64,000 nt of DNA from Ralstonia mannitolilytica (GCF_905397375.1 NZ_CAJPVG010000002.1:1-64000); one strand, 5' to 3'. Counted from the stretch's first letter, positions 17,004 through 28,514 are shown. A program made the numbers and translations. Notes: generated by a model from the letters alone, not told the origin.

Positions 17004-17912
17004 TCACGAGGCCGGTTCATCTCCCTTTGGCAGGAACTCCTCGCGGGCGCGCTGCAGAAACCGCTTCATGGGCTCAGAGGGTTCGGCGCTGCGGCGCAGC
17101 AGGTAGGTGGACAGCATGGGCGGCGTGCCGGCCAAGGGGCGAACGGTTATGTCGGGGCGGTTCAGGGTCTGCACCTGCGAGGCAATGGCGAAACCTAGGC
17201 CATAACCGGCACCGACCAGAGTCAGCATCACGCCTAGGCTCGTCACCTGATCTACCAGCTTGAGCGGCTTGGACGCACCTTGAAGCACCGCCTGGATCTG
17301 GTGGTGGCAGCCCGATCCCGCGTCCGGATGGCACAGTACCAACGGAAACTTCAAGGCTTCATCCAATGGCACTTCCGCGTGCGCCAACAAGGGGTGGCGC
17401 ACGGGCACGATCACCGACAGAGGATCGGTCCACACGGGCTCGGCGACAAGGCCTTCGCTCACCGCGTCCGACAGCGCAAAGCCGATGTCCAGCAGATCGT
17501 TGTGCAGGCCCTTGAGCTGCTGCGCGAAAGGCAGCTCGAAGACGCGAATCTCCAGTTCGGGCTCTTCCTCGCGGCTGCGCGCCAGCAAGGTGGCAATGTG
17601 GGGCTGCGCCAAGCTGTCGCAGATGGCGATGCGCAGATAACCCTGATAGCCCTGCGCCGCCGCCTTTGCGGCACTCACCGCCTGCTCCACGGTGGCCAGC
17701 ACACGCCGGCACTCACCGAGGAACACTTGACCGGCCCAGGTCAGTCGCGTCTGGTGCGCGCTGCGGTCGAACAACTGCACGCCGAGCGTGGCTTCGAGAT
17801 TGCGCATTGCGCGCGACACAGGCGATTGTTCTACGCCAAGGCGCTCGGCCGCTCGCGCGAAATGCAGTTCTTCCGCGACCGCAACGAAATAGCGCAGTAG
17901 TCTGAGTTCCAA
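17004..17912 (-). CDS. LysR-family transcriptional regulator (left flank of stress locus)
   Basis: A 302-residue LysR regulator: winged HTH at the N-terminus (LRYFVAVAEELHFARAAERLGVEQSPVSRAMRNLEATLG) and a two-lobed effector domain including LVLCHPDAGSGCHHQI and STYLLRRSAEP. I start it at the TTG at 17912 because AGGAGG lies 5 nt upstream; the open frame extends to 18041 but the extra residues do not match LysR proteins. It is colinear over its whole length with the LysR protein at 29736-30644, so the two are paralogues of the same size flanking the cargo. An inverted repeat at 18022-18046 may be its operator. Its target is unknown. Confidence 0.85.
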   Translation of the reverse strand: MELRLLRYFVAVAEELHFARAAERLGVEQSPVSRAMRNLEATLGVQLFDRSAHQTRLTWAGQVFLGECRRVLATVEQAVSAAKAAAQGYQGYLRIAICDSLAQPHIATLLARSREEEPELEIRVFELPFAQQLKGLHNDLLDIGFALSDAVSEGLVAEPVWTDPLSVIVPVRHPLLAHAEVPLDEALKFPLVLCHPDAGSGCHHQIQAVLQGASKPLKLVDQVTSLGVMLTLVGAGYGLGFAIASQVQTLNRPDITVRPLAGTPPMLSTYLLRRSAEPSEPMKRFLQRAREEFLPKGDEPAS

Positions 17913-18021
17913 TGCGGCCTCCTGTTTGCCTCGTTCCTGGCCTGCGTCCACCTCAAGCGGATTGCGCCTCGCTTTCTCCTTCGATGATTGGCAAGAGGTT
18001 CCGGCGTTGCATGCTTGCCTA

Positions 18022-18046
18022 TTCGGATAGGCAGATCGCATCCGAA
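18022..18046. promoter_or_regulatory. Candidate LysR operator
   Basis: A perfect 7-bp inverted repeat TTCGGAT-N11-ATCCGAA lies about 110 bp upstream of the LysR start, in the 232-nt gap between degP and lysR. Interrupted dyads of this spacing are typical of LysR-type binding sites. No further genes are visible in this gap. Confidence 0.4.
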
Positions 18047-18144
18047 AATTACGGAGGTTGAGGCGGAACGCTACCTGGCCGAAGACCTGAGAACCTCAAT
18101 CACCGCGACGCTGCACTACCGCCTGATCCACAGGTTCAGTTCAA

Positions 18145-19299
18145 TCAATTCCCGGGTTGCAGCTCCACACGCACCTCGCGCGATTTGCCGGCCCGTTCCA
18201 CTGACAAGACCACCACATCGCCGACCTTCCTGTCGTCTAGCCGCGCGAGCAGCTTGGCCACATCGTCCGTCGCCTTGCCATCAACATCGATGATGCGGTC
18301 GCCCGGCACGATGCCTTGCGGCGTGACTTCGACACCCGCGAGGCCGGCCTTGTGCGCTGCCGAACCAGGGGTAACACGCAACACGAACACGCCCTTGCTT
18401 CCGGTCAGTGCAAGCAGGTGCTGATTGAGCTGTTCGTCCACCTCAATGCCCAGCGCCGGACGGATGTACTTACCGGTCTTGATGAGTTGCGGGACTACGC
18501 GCATGACGGTGTCCACCGGCACGGCGAAGCCAATCCCAGCCGATGCACCGGAAGGGCTGTAGATCGCTGTGTTGATGCCGATCAGACGGCCGGCGGAATC
18601 GAGCAACGGCCCACCCGAGTTGCCGGGGTTGATAGCGGCATCGGTTTGAATCAGGTGTTCGATGGTCACTCCGCCAGATTCTCCGGGCAGCGATCGATCT
18701 AGCGCGGACACGATGCCGTTGGTGAGTGTCCAATCCAGGCCGAAGGGGTTGCCGATGGCGAACACCTTTTGTCCCACCTTGAGGTCTGCGCTGGTGCCGA
18801 CCGGAACGGCGGGCGGGCGCTGGAAGCCGACGCCGATTTTGAGCACCGCGATATCGTGTGCCGGACTCACTCCGACCAGCGCGGCTTGGTAATCGCGGCC
18901 GTCGGCCAGTTTGACCGTGGCCTCCGACGCCCCCTGAATCACATGAAAGTTGGTAACGACATGACCGGCGTCATCCCAGATGAAACCCGAACCCGTCCCG
19001 CGCGGCACGGAAAAGACGTTGCGCGTCCAGACATCTCGTACCAGTTGGGACGTCGTGATGTAGACCACCGATCCCCGGGATTTCTCGAACAGTTCGATGG
19101 TGGCCTGTTCGTCAGCGGCCAGATCGCCACGCGGCGTGACGGTGCGCTCAGCGGCTTGGCGCGGGCTGAACCAGGCCTCGATGGCGGGCAGGAACTGCCA
19201 GAACAGCATGAGTGCGGCAACGCACGCAGTGATGAAGAGCCACCGCCGGACGAAATGATCCGGAGCTGGGCGTTGTGGGTAAGGATCGTGGTAAGCCAT
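18145..19299 (-). CDS. degP: DegP/HtrA-type membrane-anchored serine protease of the stress-tolerance locus
   Basis: A periplasmic protease/chaperone of 384 residues. A single N-terminal membrane segment (WLFITACVAALMLFWQFL) anchors it. The trypsin-like domain shows the triad His in VTNFHVIQG, Asp in AHDIAVLKI and Ser in NPGNSGGPL. One C-terminal PDZ domain (HKAGLAGVEVTPQGIVPGDRIIDVDG) makes it DegS-like in architecture, although cargo versions are usually named degP. The start at 19299 is preceded by AAGGAAC; the open frame runs on to 19530 without family similarity. It is the last gene of the nine-gene operon and probably removes heat-damaged envelope proteins. Confidence 0.88.
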   Translation of the reverse strand: MAYHDPYPQRPAPDHFVRRWLFITACVAALMLFWQFLPAIEAWFSPRQAAERTVTPRGDLAADEQATIELFEKSRGSVVYITTSQLVRDVWTRNVFSVPRGTGSGFIWDDAGHVVTNFHVIQGASEATVKLADGRDYQAALVGVSPAHDIAVLKIGVGFQRPPAVPVGTSADLKVGQKVFAIGNPFGLDWTLTNGIVSALDRSLPGESGGVTIEHLIQTDAAINPGNSGGPLLDSAGRLIGINTAIYSPSGASAGIGFAVPVDTVMRVVPQLIKTGKYIRPALGIEVDEQLNQHLLALTGSKGVFVLRVTPGSAAHKAGLAGVEVTPQGIVPGDRIIDVDGKATDDVAKLLARLDDRKVGDVVVLSVERAGKSREVRVELQPGN

Positions 19300-19322
19300 G
19301 GCGGGGGTTCCTTTCGAGTGAT

Positions 19323-20324
19323 TTAGCGCCAAAGGCCGCTCAGGCCCCGGCGTGGCGGGCGCATCGGGGCGAACGACCTTGGCGCGAGATATTCCGTTTG
19401 GAACGGCAGGGCCTGCGATGGCTGAGGCGCTAACGCCATCAGGCGCGCGATACGATCCTCTGTCGCCGGATGCGTGCGCAACCAGGACGGTTCGGGATTG
19501 CCCCAACCGGGCAACAACCAGGCTCGCCACGAGCGGCTCACCCGCTCGATCTTCGCCAGCGCCGAGGCGAGCCCGTGCGGATCCCCCGTCAGCTCTGCGG
19601 CCATCCGGTCGGCATCGAACTCTCGCACGCGTGACAAGCCCAACTGCGCGAGCAGTGCCAGTTGCGGCGAAGCGGCCAACAGCAATAAGCCAAGCCAGTT
19701 AATTTCTACGGTACCGGCCAACAGCGCCGGCATACTGATCAGGAGCACGACCTGCCCCAGCAATGCCAGCAGGTTCGTGAGCCGGCTGATCGAATCGGCC
19801 AAGCCCATGACACGAAGATCTTCTTGAGCGATGTGCGCGACTTCATGCGCCAGCACGGCTTGCAGTTCCCGGATACTCAGGCTGCGGAGCAGGCCATCGG
19901 TGAGGGCAATGGAGGCATGGCGTCGCGAACCAGTAGCAAAAGCGTTGACGATGCCGCTGGGCACATAGTGGGGAACCGGCGTATTCGGTAATCCGGCGCG
20001 CACGGCCAACTCCCGCAACAGCGACCAGATTGCGGGGGCTTCCTGGTAATGCAAGGGACGGGCGCCATACAGACGCAAGGTCATCGCGGAGGCGGCGACA
20101 GGTTCGATCAGCAGGGTCAATGCGCATGTTGCCAGTGCCAGCCAAAGGCCCATCTCGCCGAACAGCAGACTGCCAGCGGCAGCCGCGATCCCCACCAGGG
20201 TCAAAACCAGCAGCGCGGTTTGAAAGCGATTGAGCCAGCGGTGCCTCGACCTGGCATCGTGTCGGCCGACTAGACCATAGGGGGTCATGCCTCCATTACT
20301 CGCTCCTGCGGTCATCGCGTTCAC
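19323..20324 (-). CDS. HtpX-like M48 zinc metalloprotease of the stress-tolerance locus
   Basis: A membrane-bound protease of about 333 residues. The zinc-binding motif HEVAH is in LQAVLAHEVAHIAQED, the third ligand Glu is likely in REFDADRMAAELTG, and there are about four hydrophobic segments (two before the catalytic domain, two after HEVAH). It would degrade misfolded inner-membrane proteins alongside FtsH. The frame's first start is a GTG at 20324 that overlaps psiE by 29 nt; ATGs at 20315 and 20288 are alternatives, so the exact N-terminus is unsure. It is separated from degP by 23 nt. Confidence 0.85.
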   Translation of the reverse strand: MNAMTAGASNGGMTPYGLVGRHDARSRHRWLNRFQTALLVLTLVGIAAAAGSLLFGEMGLWLALATCALTLLIEPVAASAMTLRLYGARPLHYQEAPAIWSLLRELAVRAGLPNTPVPHYVPSGIVNAFATGSRRHASIALTDGLLRSLSIRELQAVLAHEVAHIAQEDLRVMGLADSISRLTNLLALLGQVVLLISMPALLAGTVEINWLGLLLLAASPQLALLAQLGLSRVREFDADRMAAELTGDPHGLASALAKIERVSRSWRAWLLPGWGNPEPSWLRTHPATEDRIARLMALAPQPSQALPFQTEYLAPRSFAPMRPPRRGLSGLWR

Positions 20325-20766
20325 GCATGAGCCAATAGGTCAGCCCCAACGCCAGTACCGTCCCCGCCAGCGCGGCCACTTTGGCAGGATCAACGTCGGG
20401 TTCTAGGATGATGAACTTGCGGGCCAGTGCCAGGATCGCGATCAGAATGACGGTCTTGACCTGGATGATGCTTTCCTTGCGCAGAGCCACTTTGACGATC
20501 GAATGCTTGAATTCCATGGCGATCAGCAGCGTCATGGTGGCACCGAACACCAGCTGGAAAACCTTATGATCCAGTGGATTCAGCGCATCCATGACGAGCA
20601 GCGTGAAGACGAGCCGAATCAACTGAATCAGCGAGATCACAATGACCACCGCGATGACGCCCGAAAGCGTGATGGCAACAACCTGCTCGAAGCGCTCGTA
20701 AACCGTCATCAACCGCCACTGGGAGCGTATCTCGTCAAGGGCCGTGTGGCCAGATTCTTTATTCAT
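20296..20766 (-). CDS. psiE: PsiE-like membrane protein of the stress-tolerance locus
   Basis: A 156-residue inner-membrane protein with four hydrophobic segments and the PsiE (phosphate-starvation-inducible) pattern, including ALNPLDHKVFQLVFGATMTLLIAMEFKHS and a second helix pair near VKTVILIAILALARKFIIL. PsiE-like genes are regular members of transmissible stress-tolerance loci. The molecular role is unknown. It lies 75 nt after the thioredoxin gene and overlaps the start of the HtpX-like gene. Confidence 0.82.
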   Translation of the reverse strand: MNKESGHTALDEIRSQWRLMTVYERFEQVVAITLSGVIAVVIVISLIQLIRLVFTLLVMDALNPLDHKVFQLVFGATMTLLIAMEFKHSIVKVALRKESIIQVKTVILIAILALARKFIILEPDVDPAKVAALAGTVLALGLTYWLMRERDDRRSE

Positions 20767-20841
20767 AAGCGTTGCGCTCTCTCTTTCAATGAAACGTTAA
20801 TGGAACGGAGAGTCCGAGAAGACGACTCGATCACACCTGAA

Positions 20842-21278
20842 TCACCGGGGCAATTGCGAAGCCACCCAGCGCATAATGTCCTGCGCGCCCATGGCGCCCG
20901 CCTGACGTGCAACCTCATGTCCCCCTCGGAACAAAATCAGGGTTGGAATGCTGCGAATACCGAACTGGGCGGCCAGGTGAGGCTCGGCCTCGGTATTTAC
21001 CTTGGCCAACCTCACCTTGGGTTCAAGCAGGGAGGCTGCCTGCTCGAACTGCGGCGCCATCATCTTGCACGGTCCGCACCACGGCGCCCAAAAGTCAACC
21101 AGCAGCGGCAGGTCACTGCGCTCCAGATGACGGGCGAAGGTCGCTGTGGTCAGATCAATGGGTTCTCCGGTGAACAGCGGGTGCTGGCACCGCCCGCAAT
21201 TGGGCTTCTCTGCCAACTTGTTGGCTGGCACGCGATTGATGGATTGGCAGTGTGGGCAGACGATATGAATGCTGTCAC

Positions 21279-21282
<4 letters not shown>
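20842..21282 (-). CDS. Thioredoxin 2 (TrxC)-type protein of the stress-tolerance locus
   Basis: A 146-residue thioredoxin with an N-terminal zinc-binding module (CPHC and CGRC, residues about 9-12 and 29-32) like TrxC, then a thioredoxin domain with the active site FWAPWCGPCKMMAPQ and the cis-Pro segment IRSIPTLILF. It reduces disulfides and may keep the disaggregation machinery reduced under heat or oxidative stress. The start at 21282 follows AAGGAG and overlaps the ftsH stop by 4 nt (ATGA), so translation is coupled. Confidence 0.9.
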
Positions 21283-23162
<1,880 letters not shown>

Positions 23163-23189
23163 GGGCAATGTTCCTCGCAAGTCGTGCCG

Positions 23190-24641
23190 CTAGAGAATGG
23201 GGGTGAACAGACGGGCCACCCCGTCGCGCAAGCGGATGGCCAGCGGGCGGGCGCGCAACGCCATGGCCGATATCTCGTTCGATGCATCACGGGCGGCATC
23301 AAAAAGGGATTCCAGCCGCGTAGACAGCGCGGTGTCGTACACCTCCACATTGAACTCGAAGTTCAGGCGCAGGCTGCGCGCATCCCAATTGGCCGAACCC
23401 AGGCAGCACCACTGGCCGTCTATCAGCATCAGCTTGCTGTGGTCGAACGGGCCAGGCCGTTCGAAGATGCGTACACCGTGCTCCAGCACCTGCCAGTAGT
23501 GGGCGCGCGCGGCCCATTGCACCGTGGGATGGTCGCCGTTTGCGGGCGTCAGCACCTCGACGCGCACGCCGCGCAACGCGGCCGTGCTCAGCGCCGCGAT
23601 CATCGGCTGATCGGGCACGAAGTAAGGTGTCCAGATGCGCACCGAATGCTTCGCCGCGCTCAAAGCGCCCATGAAGGTCCAGCGCATCCTGTCCAGGGCC
23701 TCATCGGGACCGGCCTCGATGCCGCGCGCCCAAGAGGTTCCTCGCTCATCAGCCGTTGCGGGCGGTTCGCCCCAGAAACCCTTGCTGAGCCGCTCGCCCG
23801 TGGTATCGCACCAATCATCGGTGAAGCACCGCATCAGATGCGCAACCACCGGCCCGCGCAGACGAAAGTGCAAATCGTGACAGGCCTGCTCCGGCGCATC
23901 GGGCCGCCAATACGGGCTGAAGATGTTCATGCCGCCGGTGAAACCCGTCTCGCCATCGATCACCAGCAGCTTGCGGTGATTGCGCAGATGCGCGGCATGC
24001 AGGCGCGCGGGAATCAACGTCGGGTTGAACGTCGCCGCCGGAACGCCGGCGCGTTGCAAGGCGCGGTAGGCGCTGCGGGGCCTCCAGCGGGCATAGACGT
24101 CGTCGATCAGCACCCGCACTTGCACGCCGCGCTCATGAGCCCGGCGCAGCGCATCGACGAACTGCGCCCCGATGCCTTGGCTGTCGAAGATGTACGAAGC
24201 CAGCGCGACGCTGTGCCGCGCCGACTCGATGGCAGCGAGCATGGCCGGGTAGGCCTGCTCGCCATCGACGAGCGGCTCGATGCGGTTGCCGCTGGTCAGC
24301 GACTGGCCGGTGGCACGTCCCACCAGGTGCGCCAGGCCGGCAAACGGCGCCGATACGGCCTGGGGCATCGTAGGCGCGAGGTCCTGCCGAACAGCAGGAT
24401 CTGCCCCCGGAAACAGCCGCCGCGCCCGCCGCTGGTAACGGTTGATGCCGAACAGCCCATACAGCAGCGAACCGCCCAGCGGCAACAGCGCGATCAGCAG
24501 CACCCACAGCGTGGCCGATCGAGGGTCACGCTTGTAGATGACCGCGTGCCCCGCTGTGGGGATAGCGACCGCCAGCGACACGAGGGTGGCTGCCCATGTC
24601 AGCCCGTTGGGGTCGGACACGACAGCCTCCCCATGACTCAA
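23190..24641 (-). CDS. Phospholipase D/cardiolipin synthase-like membrane protein of the stress-tolerance locus
   Basis: A 483-residue protein with two N-terminal membrane helices and two HKD catalytic motifs, HRKLLVIDGETGFTGG and HSKLMLIDGQWCCLGSAN. This is the layout of bacterial cardiolipin synthases (Cls), which condense phosphatidylglycerol molecules. A role in adjusting membrane lipids during heat stress is inferred from context. The start ATG overlaps the clpG stop (24638-24641, ATGA), so it is coupled to the disaggregase. Length and motif spacing agree with Cls; direct proof of substrate is lacking. Confidence 0.88.
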   Translation of the reverse strand: MSHGEAVVSDPNGLTWAATLVSLAVAIPTAGHAVIYKRDPRSATLWVLLIALLPLGGSLLYGLFGINRYQRRARRLFPGADPAVRQDLAPTMPQAVSAPFAGLAHLVGRATGQSLTSGNRIEPLVDGEQAYPAMLAAIESARHSVALASYIFDSQGIGAQFVDALRRAHERGVQVRVLIDDVYARWRPRSAYRALQRAGVPAATFNPTLIPARLHAAHLRNHRKLLVIDGETGFTGGMNIFSPYWRPDAPEQACHDLHFRLRGPVVAHLMRCFTDDWCDTTGERLSKGFWGEPPATADERGTSWARGIEAGPDEALDRMRWTFMGALSAAKHSVRIWTPYFVPDQPMIAALSTAALRGVRVEVLTPANGDHPTVQWAARAHYWQVLEHGVRIFERPGPFDHSKLMLIDGQWCCLGSANWDARSLRLNFEFNVEVYDTALSTRLESLFDAARDASNEISAMALRARPLAIRLRDGVARLFTPIL

Positions 24642-27487
24642 GATTCGCCGCCCGCTGACTTCTTCTTGCGCGCAGGCTTGCTCGCGTCGCTCGGCGGCGT
24701 CTCGGCCACGTTCGCGGCATCGGGCTTCTCAGGCTCGGCCGGCTTCGCGGGTGGCTCCTGGCGCTCGAAGACCACCCGTTCGGCCTTGTCGTCCCAGCGG
24801 GCGCTGGCGTGATCGGCCTTGCCGATACCGCCACCCAGCATCTCGCGCGCCAGAGCAGTTTCCAGCTCGCTGCGGATCAGCCGCTTGAGCTCACGCGCGC
24901 CGAACTCGGGCTTGTAGCCTTCCTCCGCGAAGTGATCGATCAAGGTCTGATCGAAGGTCAGCGTCACGCCCTGGCTGGCGGCGTTGCGGGCCACACGATC
25001 GAGCTGCAGGCCGACGATATGGCGGATCTCCTCCTTGCCCAGCGCATGGAAGACGATGATCTCGTCGATGCGGTTGAGGAACTCGGGGCGGAAGTGTCCG
25101 CGCAGCACGTCCATCACCTCGCCCTTGGTCCTCTCGTATTCCTCGCCGGCGGCGCCACGGGCCTTCAGCCGACGCTGGATGATGTCCGAGCCCAAGTTCG
25201 AGGTGGCGATGATGATGGTATTGGTGAAATCCACCACCCGGCCCTTGCCGTCGGTGAGCCGCCCGTCGTCGAACACCTGCAGCAGGATGTTGTAGACGTC
25301 GGGGTGAGCCTTCTCGATCTCGTCCAGCAGCAACACGCTGTAGGGTTTGCGCCGCACCTTCTCGGTGAGCTGGCCACCCTCGTCGTAGCCGACGTAACCC
25401 GGAGGCGCCCCCACCAGGCGTGCCACGGCATGGCGTTCCCCGTACTCGGACATGTCGATGCGCAGCAGCGCACCTTCATCGCCATAGATGGACTCGGCCA
25501 GCGCCTTGGCGAGCTCGGTCTTGCCCACGCCGGTCGGCCCGAGGAACAGAAAAGTCGCCACCGGCTTGCTGCCTTCGCGCAGGCCCGCGCGCGACAACCG
25601 CACGGCATCGGCCACCGCGCGCACCGCTTCGTCCTGGCCCACGAGGCGCTCGTGCAGCCGCTGCTCCAGATGCAGCAGCTTCTCGCGTTCTTCCACCGTC
25701 AGCTCGTTGACCGGAATGCCGGTCAGGCGCGAGACGATCTGCGCGACATGCTCGGCTTTGACTTCGGCACTGCCCGAGGCGCGCTCGCGTTCCCATTCCT
25801 CGACAAGCTTCTTGAGTTCGGCCTCTTTGGCCTCGATGTGCTTGCCCAGCTCGGCGGCCTTGTCGTACTGCTTGCGCGAGGCCACATAGTCCTGCTCACG
25901 CCGCAGCTGGTGCAGTTCGGACTCCAGCTCTTGCACCGCCACCGGGCGGGCCGTGGCCGACAGCTTCACGCGTGCGGCCGCCTGGTCGAGCAGGTCGATG
26001 GCCTTGTCAGGCAAAAAGCGCGCGGTGATGTAGCGGTCCGACAACTCGGCGGCGGCGATGATCGCATCCTCGGTGATGCTGACCTTGTGGTGCGCCTCGA
26101 AGGTGTCGCGCAAGCCGCGCAGGATCATCATGGTCTGCGCTACCGTCGGCTCGGGCACCATCACCGGCTGGAAGCGACGCTCCAGCGCGGCGTCCTTCTC
26201 GATGTACTTCTGATACTCGTTGAGCGTGGTGGCGCCGATCAGGTTCAGTTCGCCGCGCGCCATCATCGGCTTGAACACGTTGGCCACGTCCAGCCCGCCT
26301 TCGCCGCCACCCTGGCCTGCACCGACGATGGTGTGCACCTCGTCGATGAAGAGAATCAGCTCGCCCTGGTGCTCGGTCACTTCCTTGAGCACCTTCTGCA
26401 CGCGCTCCTCGAACTCGCCGCGGTACTTGGCGCCTGCCACCATGGCGTTGATGTTGAGTTCGACCAGACGCTTGTCGCGCAGCGTCTCGGGCACTTCGCC
26501 GGCGACCATCCGCTGCGCCAGTCCTTCGACAATGGCGGTCTTGCCGACGCCGGGCTCACCGATCAACACCGGGTTGTTTTTCTTGCGCCGGGCCAGCACC
26601 TCGATGGTGGTCTCGATCTCCTGCGCACGGCCGATGACTGGATCGAGTTTGCCCTCGCGCGCCATCTTGGTGAGGTCGCGCGAGTATTTATCCAGCTCGG
26701 GCGTGTTGGTCGGCGTCTCGGCGCGGCCATCCTCGGCCCCTTTGCCGACCACCTTGCTTACCTGCTGGCGCAGCGCTTGCGGCGTGAGGCCGTAACGGCG
26801 CAGCAGGTTGGCCGCCAAACCTTCGCCTTCCTCGGCGAGCCCGATCAGGAAATGCTCCGGCCCGACATAAGAGTGGCCGAGTTCGTTGGAGGCCACGAAA
26901 GCACGGCTGAGCGCGTCCTTGACCCGGGGCGACACGCCGATCTCGCCCTCGAACGGCTTATCGCCGCGCTTGGCTTCGGATTCTATCTGGCGCTTGAGGT
27001 CATCGACCTTGATCTTGAACTGCCCCAGGATGGTCTTGACCACGTCGCTGTCGGATAGCGCCAGCAGCAGGTGTTCGGTATCGACTTCGGCGCGCCCGAA
27101 CTCTGCAGCGTGTCGGGCGGCCTCCTGCAATAGGGCCTCGGACTGTTCGCTGATACGGCTGGCGAGCCCACTGCCGCGACGGCGCGCGGTGCCCGTACCG
27201 GCCGGGGCGGGTTCGCCGAACGAGGCATCGACGACCTCGTCGGTATCGGCCGCCATGGACGGTGCGTCGTCACCGATGCGGAAGAAGTCGCTGCCAAGGA
27301 AGTCTTCGAACAGCCCGCTGCGCGAGCCGAACAAGGCTTCCAGCGGTGAGACGGTGCGCTTTTGCTGGCGCACCAGTTGGCGATAGTGATCGTCACACAA
27401 CAGCATGGTGCTGTGGCGACCATTGAGATTGGCTTCCACCCGCACCGTGGCGGGCTGGCCGCAGACTTGGCATTGTTTTCTGGCCAT
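24638..27487 (-). CDS. clpG: ClpG (ClpK)-type stand-alone disaggregase
   Basis: A 949-residue Hsp100 ATPase, the main heat-survival gene of this locus type. The extended N-terminus bears a zinc-binding-like set (C6, C9, C31, H34), followed by a linker and Clp repeat domain (VDTEHLLLAL, VGPEHFLIGL). The first AAA module has Walker A GEPGVGKT and FIDEVH. A middle region resembling the ClpB/ClpC coiled coil follows, then the second AAA module with GPTGVGKTELAKALAE and LLDEIEKAHPD. The C-terminus ends in a Pro/Glu/Lys-rich tail characteristic of ClpG/ClpK. Relatives rescue aggregated proteins without needing DnaK. The start at 27487 is supported by AGGAG; the frame opens at 27523. Placement between shsp20 and the PLD gene matches known loci. 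Confidence 0.93.
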   Translation of the reverse strand: MARKQCQVCGQPATVRVEANLNGRHSTMLLCDDHYRQLVRQQKRTVSPLEALFGSRSGLFEDFLGSDFFRIGDDAPSMAADTDEVVDASFGEPAPAGTGTARRRGSGLASRISEQSEALLQEAARHAAEFGRAEVDTEHLLLALSDSDVVKTILGQFKIKVDDLKRQIESEAKRGDKPFEGEIGVSPRVKDALSRAFVASNELGHSYVGPEHFLIGLAEEGEGLAANLLRRYGLTPQALRQQVSKVVGKGAEDGRAETPTNTPELDKYSRDLTKMAREGKLDPVIGRAQEIETTIEVLARRKKNNPVLIGEPGVGKTAIVEGLAQRMVAGEVPETLRDKRLVELNINAMVAGAKYRGEFEERVQKVLKEVTEHQGELILFIDEVHTIVGAGQGGGEGGLDVANVFKPMMARGELNLIGATTLNEYQKYIEKDAALERRFQPVMVPEPTVAQTMMILRGLRDTFEAHHKVSITEDAIIAAAELSDRYITARFLPDKAIDLLDQAAARVKLSATARPVAVQELESELHQLRREQDYVASRKQYDKAAELGKHIEAKEAELKKLVEEWERERASGSAEVKAEHVAQIVSRLTGIPVNELTVEEREKLLHLEQRLHERLVGQDEAVRAVADAVRLSRAGLREGSKPVATFLFLGPTGVGKTELAKALAESIYGDEGALLRIDMSEYGERHAVARLVGAPPGYVGYDEGGQLTEKVRRKPYSVLLLDEIEKAHPDVYNILLQVFDDGRLTDGKGRVVDFTNTIIIATSNLGSDIIQRRLKARGAAGEEYERTKGEVMDVLRGHFRPEFLNRIDEIIVFHALGKEEIRHIVGLQLDRVARNAASQGVTLTFDQTLIDHFAEEGYKPEFGARELKRLIRSELETALAREMLGGGIGKADHASARWDDKAERVVFERQEPPAKPAEPEKPDAANVAETPPSDASKPARKKKSAGGES

Positions 27488-27580
27488 GCTGATGCTCCTG
27501 TAAAGATTGATCTGACGAGGCACCGCCGATCACGGTGCCTCATCTCTTTGTGGTTTTTGAGAAAAACGCGCTGCCCCGCG

Positions 27581-28150
27581 TCAGCCGTTGATCGGGATCG
27601 AGCGCCCCTGCTTGGGCGTACTGGCCTCGCGCTTTTCCATCGTGATCGTGAGCACGCCGTTCTTGAAAGCGGCCTTGATCGTGTCCTGGTTGGCATCGGC
27701 CGGCAGGTTCAGAGCGCGCTGAAAGCTGCCGTAGGAGCGCTCCACCCGGTGGAAACCGCCGTCTTTCGTTTCCTGCTCCTGACGCTTTTCACCGCGCACC
27801 AGCAGCACGTCGTTGTCGAGCGTGATCTGGATGTCTTTTTCCTCGACGCCGGGTACTTCCAGGGCGATCTTGTACTGCTTGTCGGTCTCCTGGATGTCCA
27901 GCGCCGGCTTCAGCATGCCCGGCCAGTCCGACGGCCAGCGTGGCATGGCCAGCGTCGGGAAACCGAAGCCTCGAAACGCGTCGTCGAACAGGCGGTCGAT
28001 CTCGCGATGCAATTGCAGGATGGGACTGACGGGCCCACCCGCCACCGGCAGGTCATTGCGCTGCACCGGCAGCGAGGCAGTGCTCTGTTGTTCTTCCTGC
28101 TCCTTCTTGAACCAGTTCCAGGGAGCCAATTTCTTGAAATCAATGTCCAT
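27581..28150 (-). CDS. Small heat-shock protein Hsp20 of the stress-tolerance locus
   Basis: A 189-residue sHsp with an alpha-crystallin domain: PALDIQETDKQYKIALEVPGVEEKDIQITLDNDVLLVRGEK through SFQRALNLPADANQDTIKAAFKNGVLTITMEK, with the family's GVL motif near the C-terminus. A tail containing the I-x-I-like SIPI follows. It holds unfolding proteins for the ClpG disaggregase encoded next. The start at 28150 has GGAGG 6 nt upstream; the frame could open at 28189. It lies between the HTH gene and clpG, the order typical of transmissible stress-tolerance loci. Confidence 0.92.
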   Translation of the reverse strand: MDIDFKKLAPWNWFKKEQEEQQSTASLPVQRNDLPVAGGPVSPILQLHREIDRLFDDAFRGFGFPTLAMPRWPSDWPGMLKPALDIQETDKQYKIALEVPGVEEKDIQITLDNDVLLVRGEKRQEQETKDGGFHRVERSYGSFQRALNLPADANQDTIKAAFKNGVLTITMEKREASTPKQGRSIPING

Positions 28151-28185
28151 GTCACACCTCCAGAAGAAAAATTGAAGACTCTCGC

Positions 28186-28467
28186 TCACTCCGTTTGCCT
28201 GCGGCGACGGACAGCGCGCCCAGACGACACGGAGTGTTCCGCTGACTTTGGCTGCTCATCTGTGCGTATCACCTCCTTCTTTCTGCCTGCTTGGATCTGA
28301 TCATTGATCCATCGATCGATTTCACTTTGACGAAACCGCCACGTCCCGCCGACCTTGAAGGCCGGAATCTCCCCGTGCGAGGCGAGCCGGTAAAGCGTCC
28401 GCTTGCCGACTTTCAAGTAGGCAGCCAACTCGTCGAGTGTGAAGATCGCCTGCTGGCGCGCTGTCAT
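28186..28467 (-). CDS. HTH DNA-binding protein (excisionase/MerR-like), first gene of the stress-tolerance operon
   Basis: A 93-residue protein with an N-terminal winged-helix domain of the excisionase type: FTLDELAAYLKVGKRTLYRLASHGEIPAFKVGGTWRFRQSEIDRWI. A basic C-terminal tail follows. The equivalent gene in related loci is the small DNA-binding gene that opens the shsp20-clpG operon. The start at 28467 follows a G-rich stretch. Two tandem repeats in the promoter region (28515-28533) could be its own binding sites, so autoregulation is plausible. Confidence 0.82.
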   Translation of the reverse strand: MTARQQAIFTLDELAAYLKVGKRTLYRLASHGEIPAFKVGGTWRFRQSEIDRWINDQIQAGRKKEVIRTDEQPKSAEHSVSSGRAVRRRRQTE

Positions 28468-28514
28468 ACCACCCCCACAAGTTCCGTCGTCACGCGGCCT
28501 CGCCTGAGGAAATT

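Noticed and set aside
24809..27058. 749-residue plus-strand frame opposite clpG
   Set aside because: Shadow of a conserved Hsp100 gene; its His/Gln/Leu-rich sequence has no recognisable domain.
28008..28019. A further CTGCAATTGCAG-like site (TGCAATTGCAG) within the sHsp gene
   Set aside because: It is in the coding sequence of a conserved helix (LQLHRE), has no partner at 21 bp and no promoter nearby; chance match.
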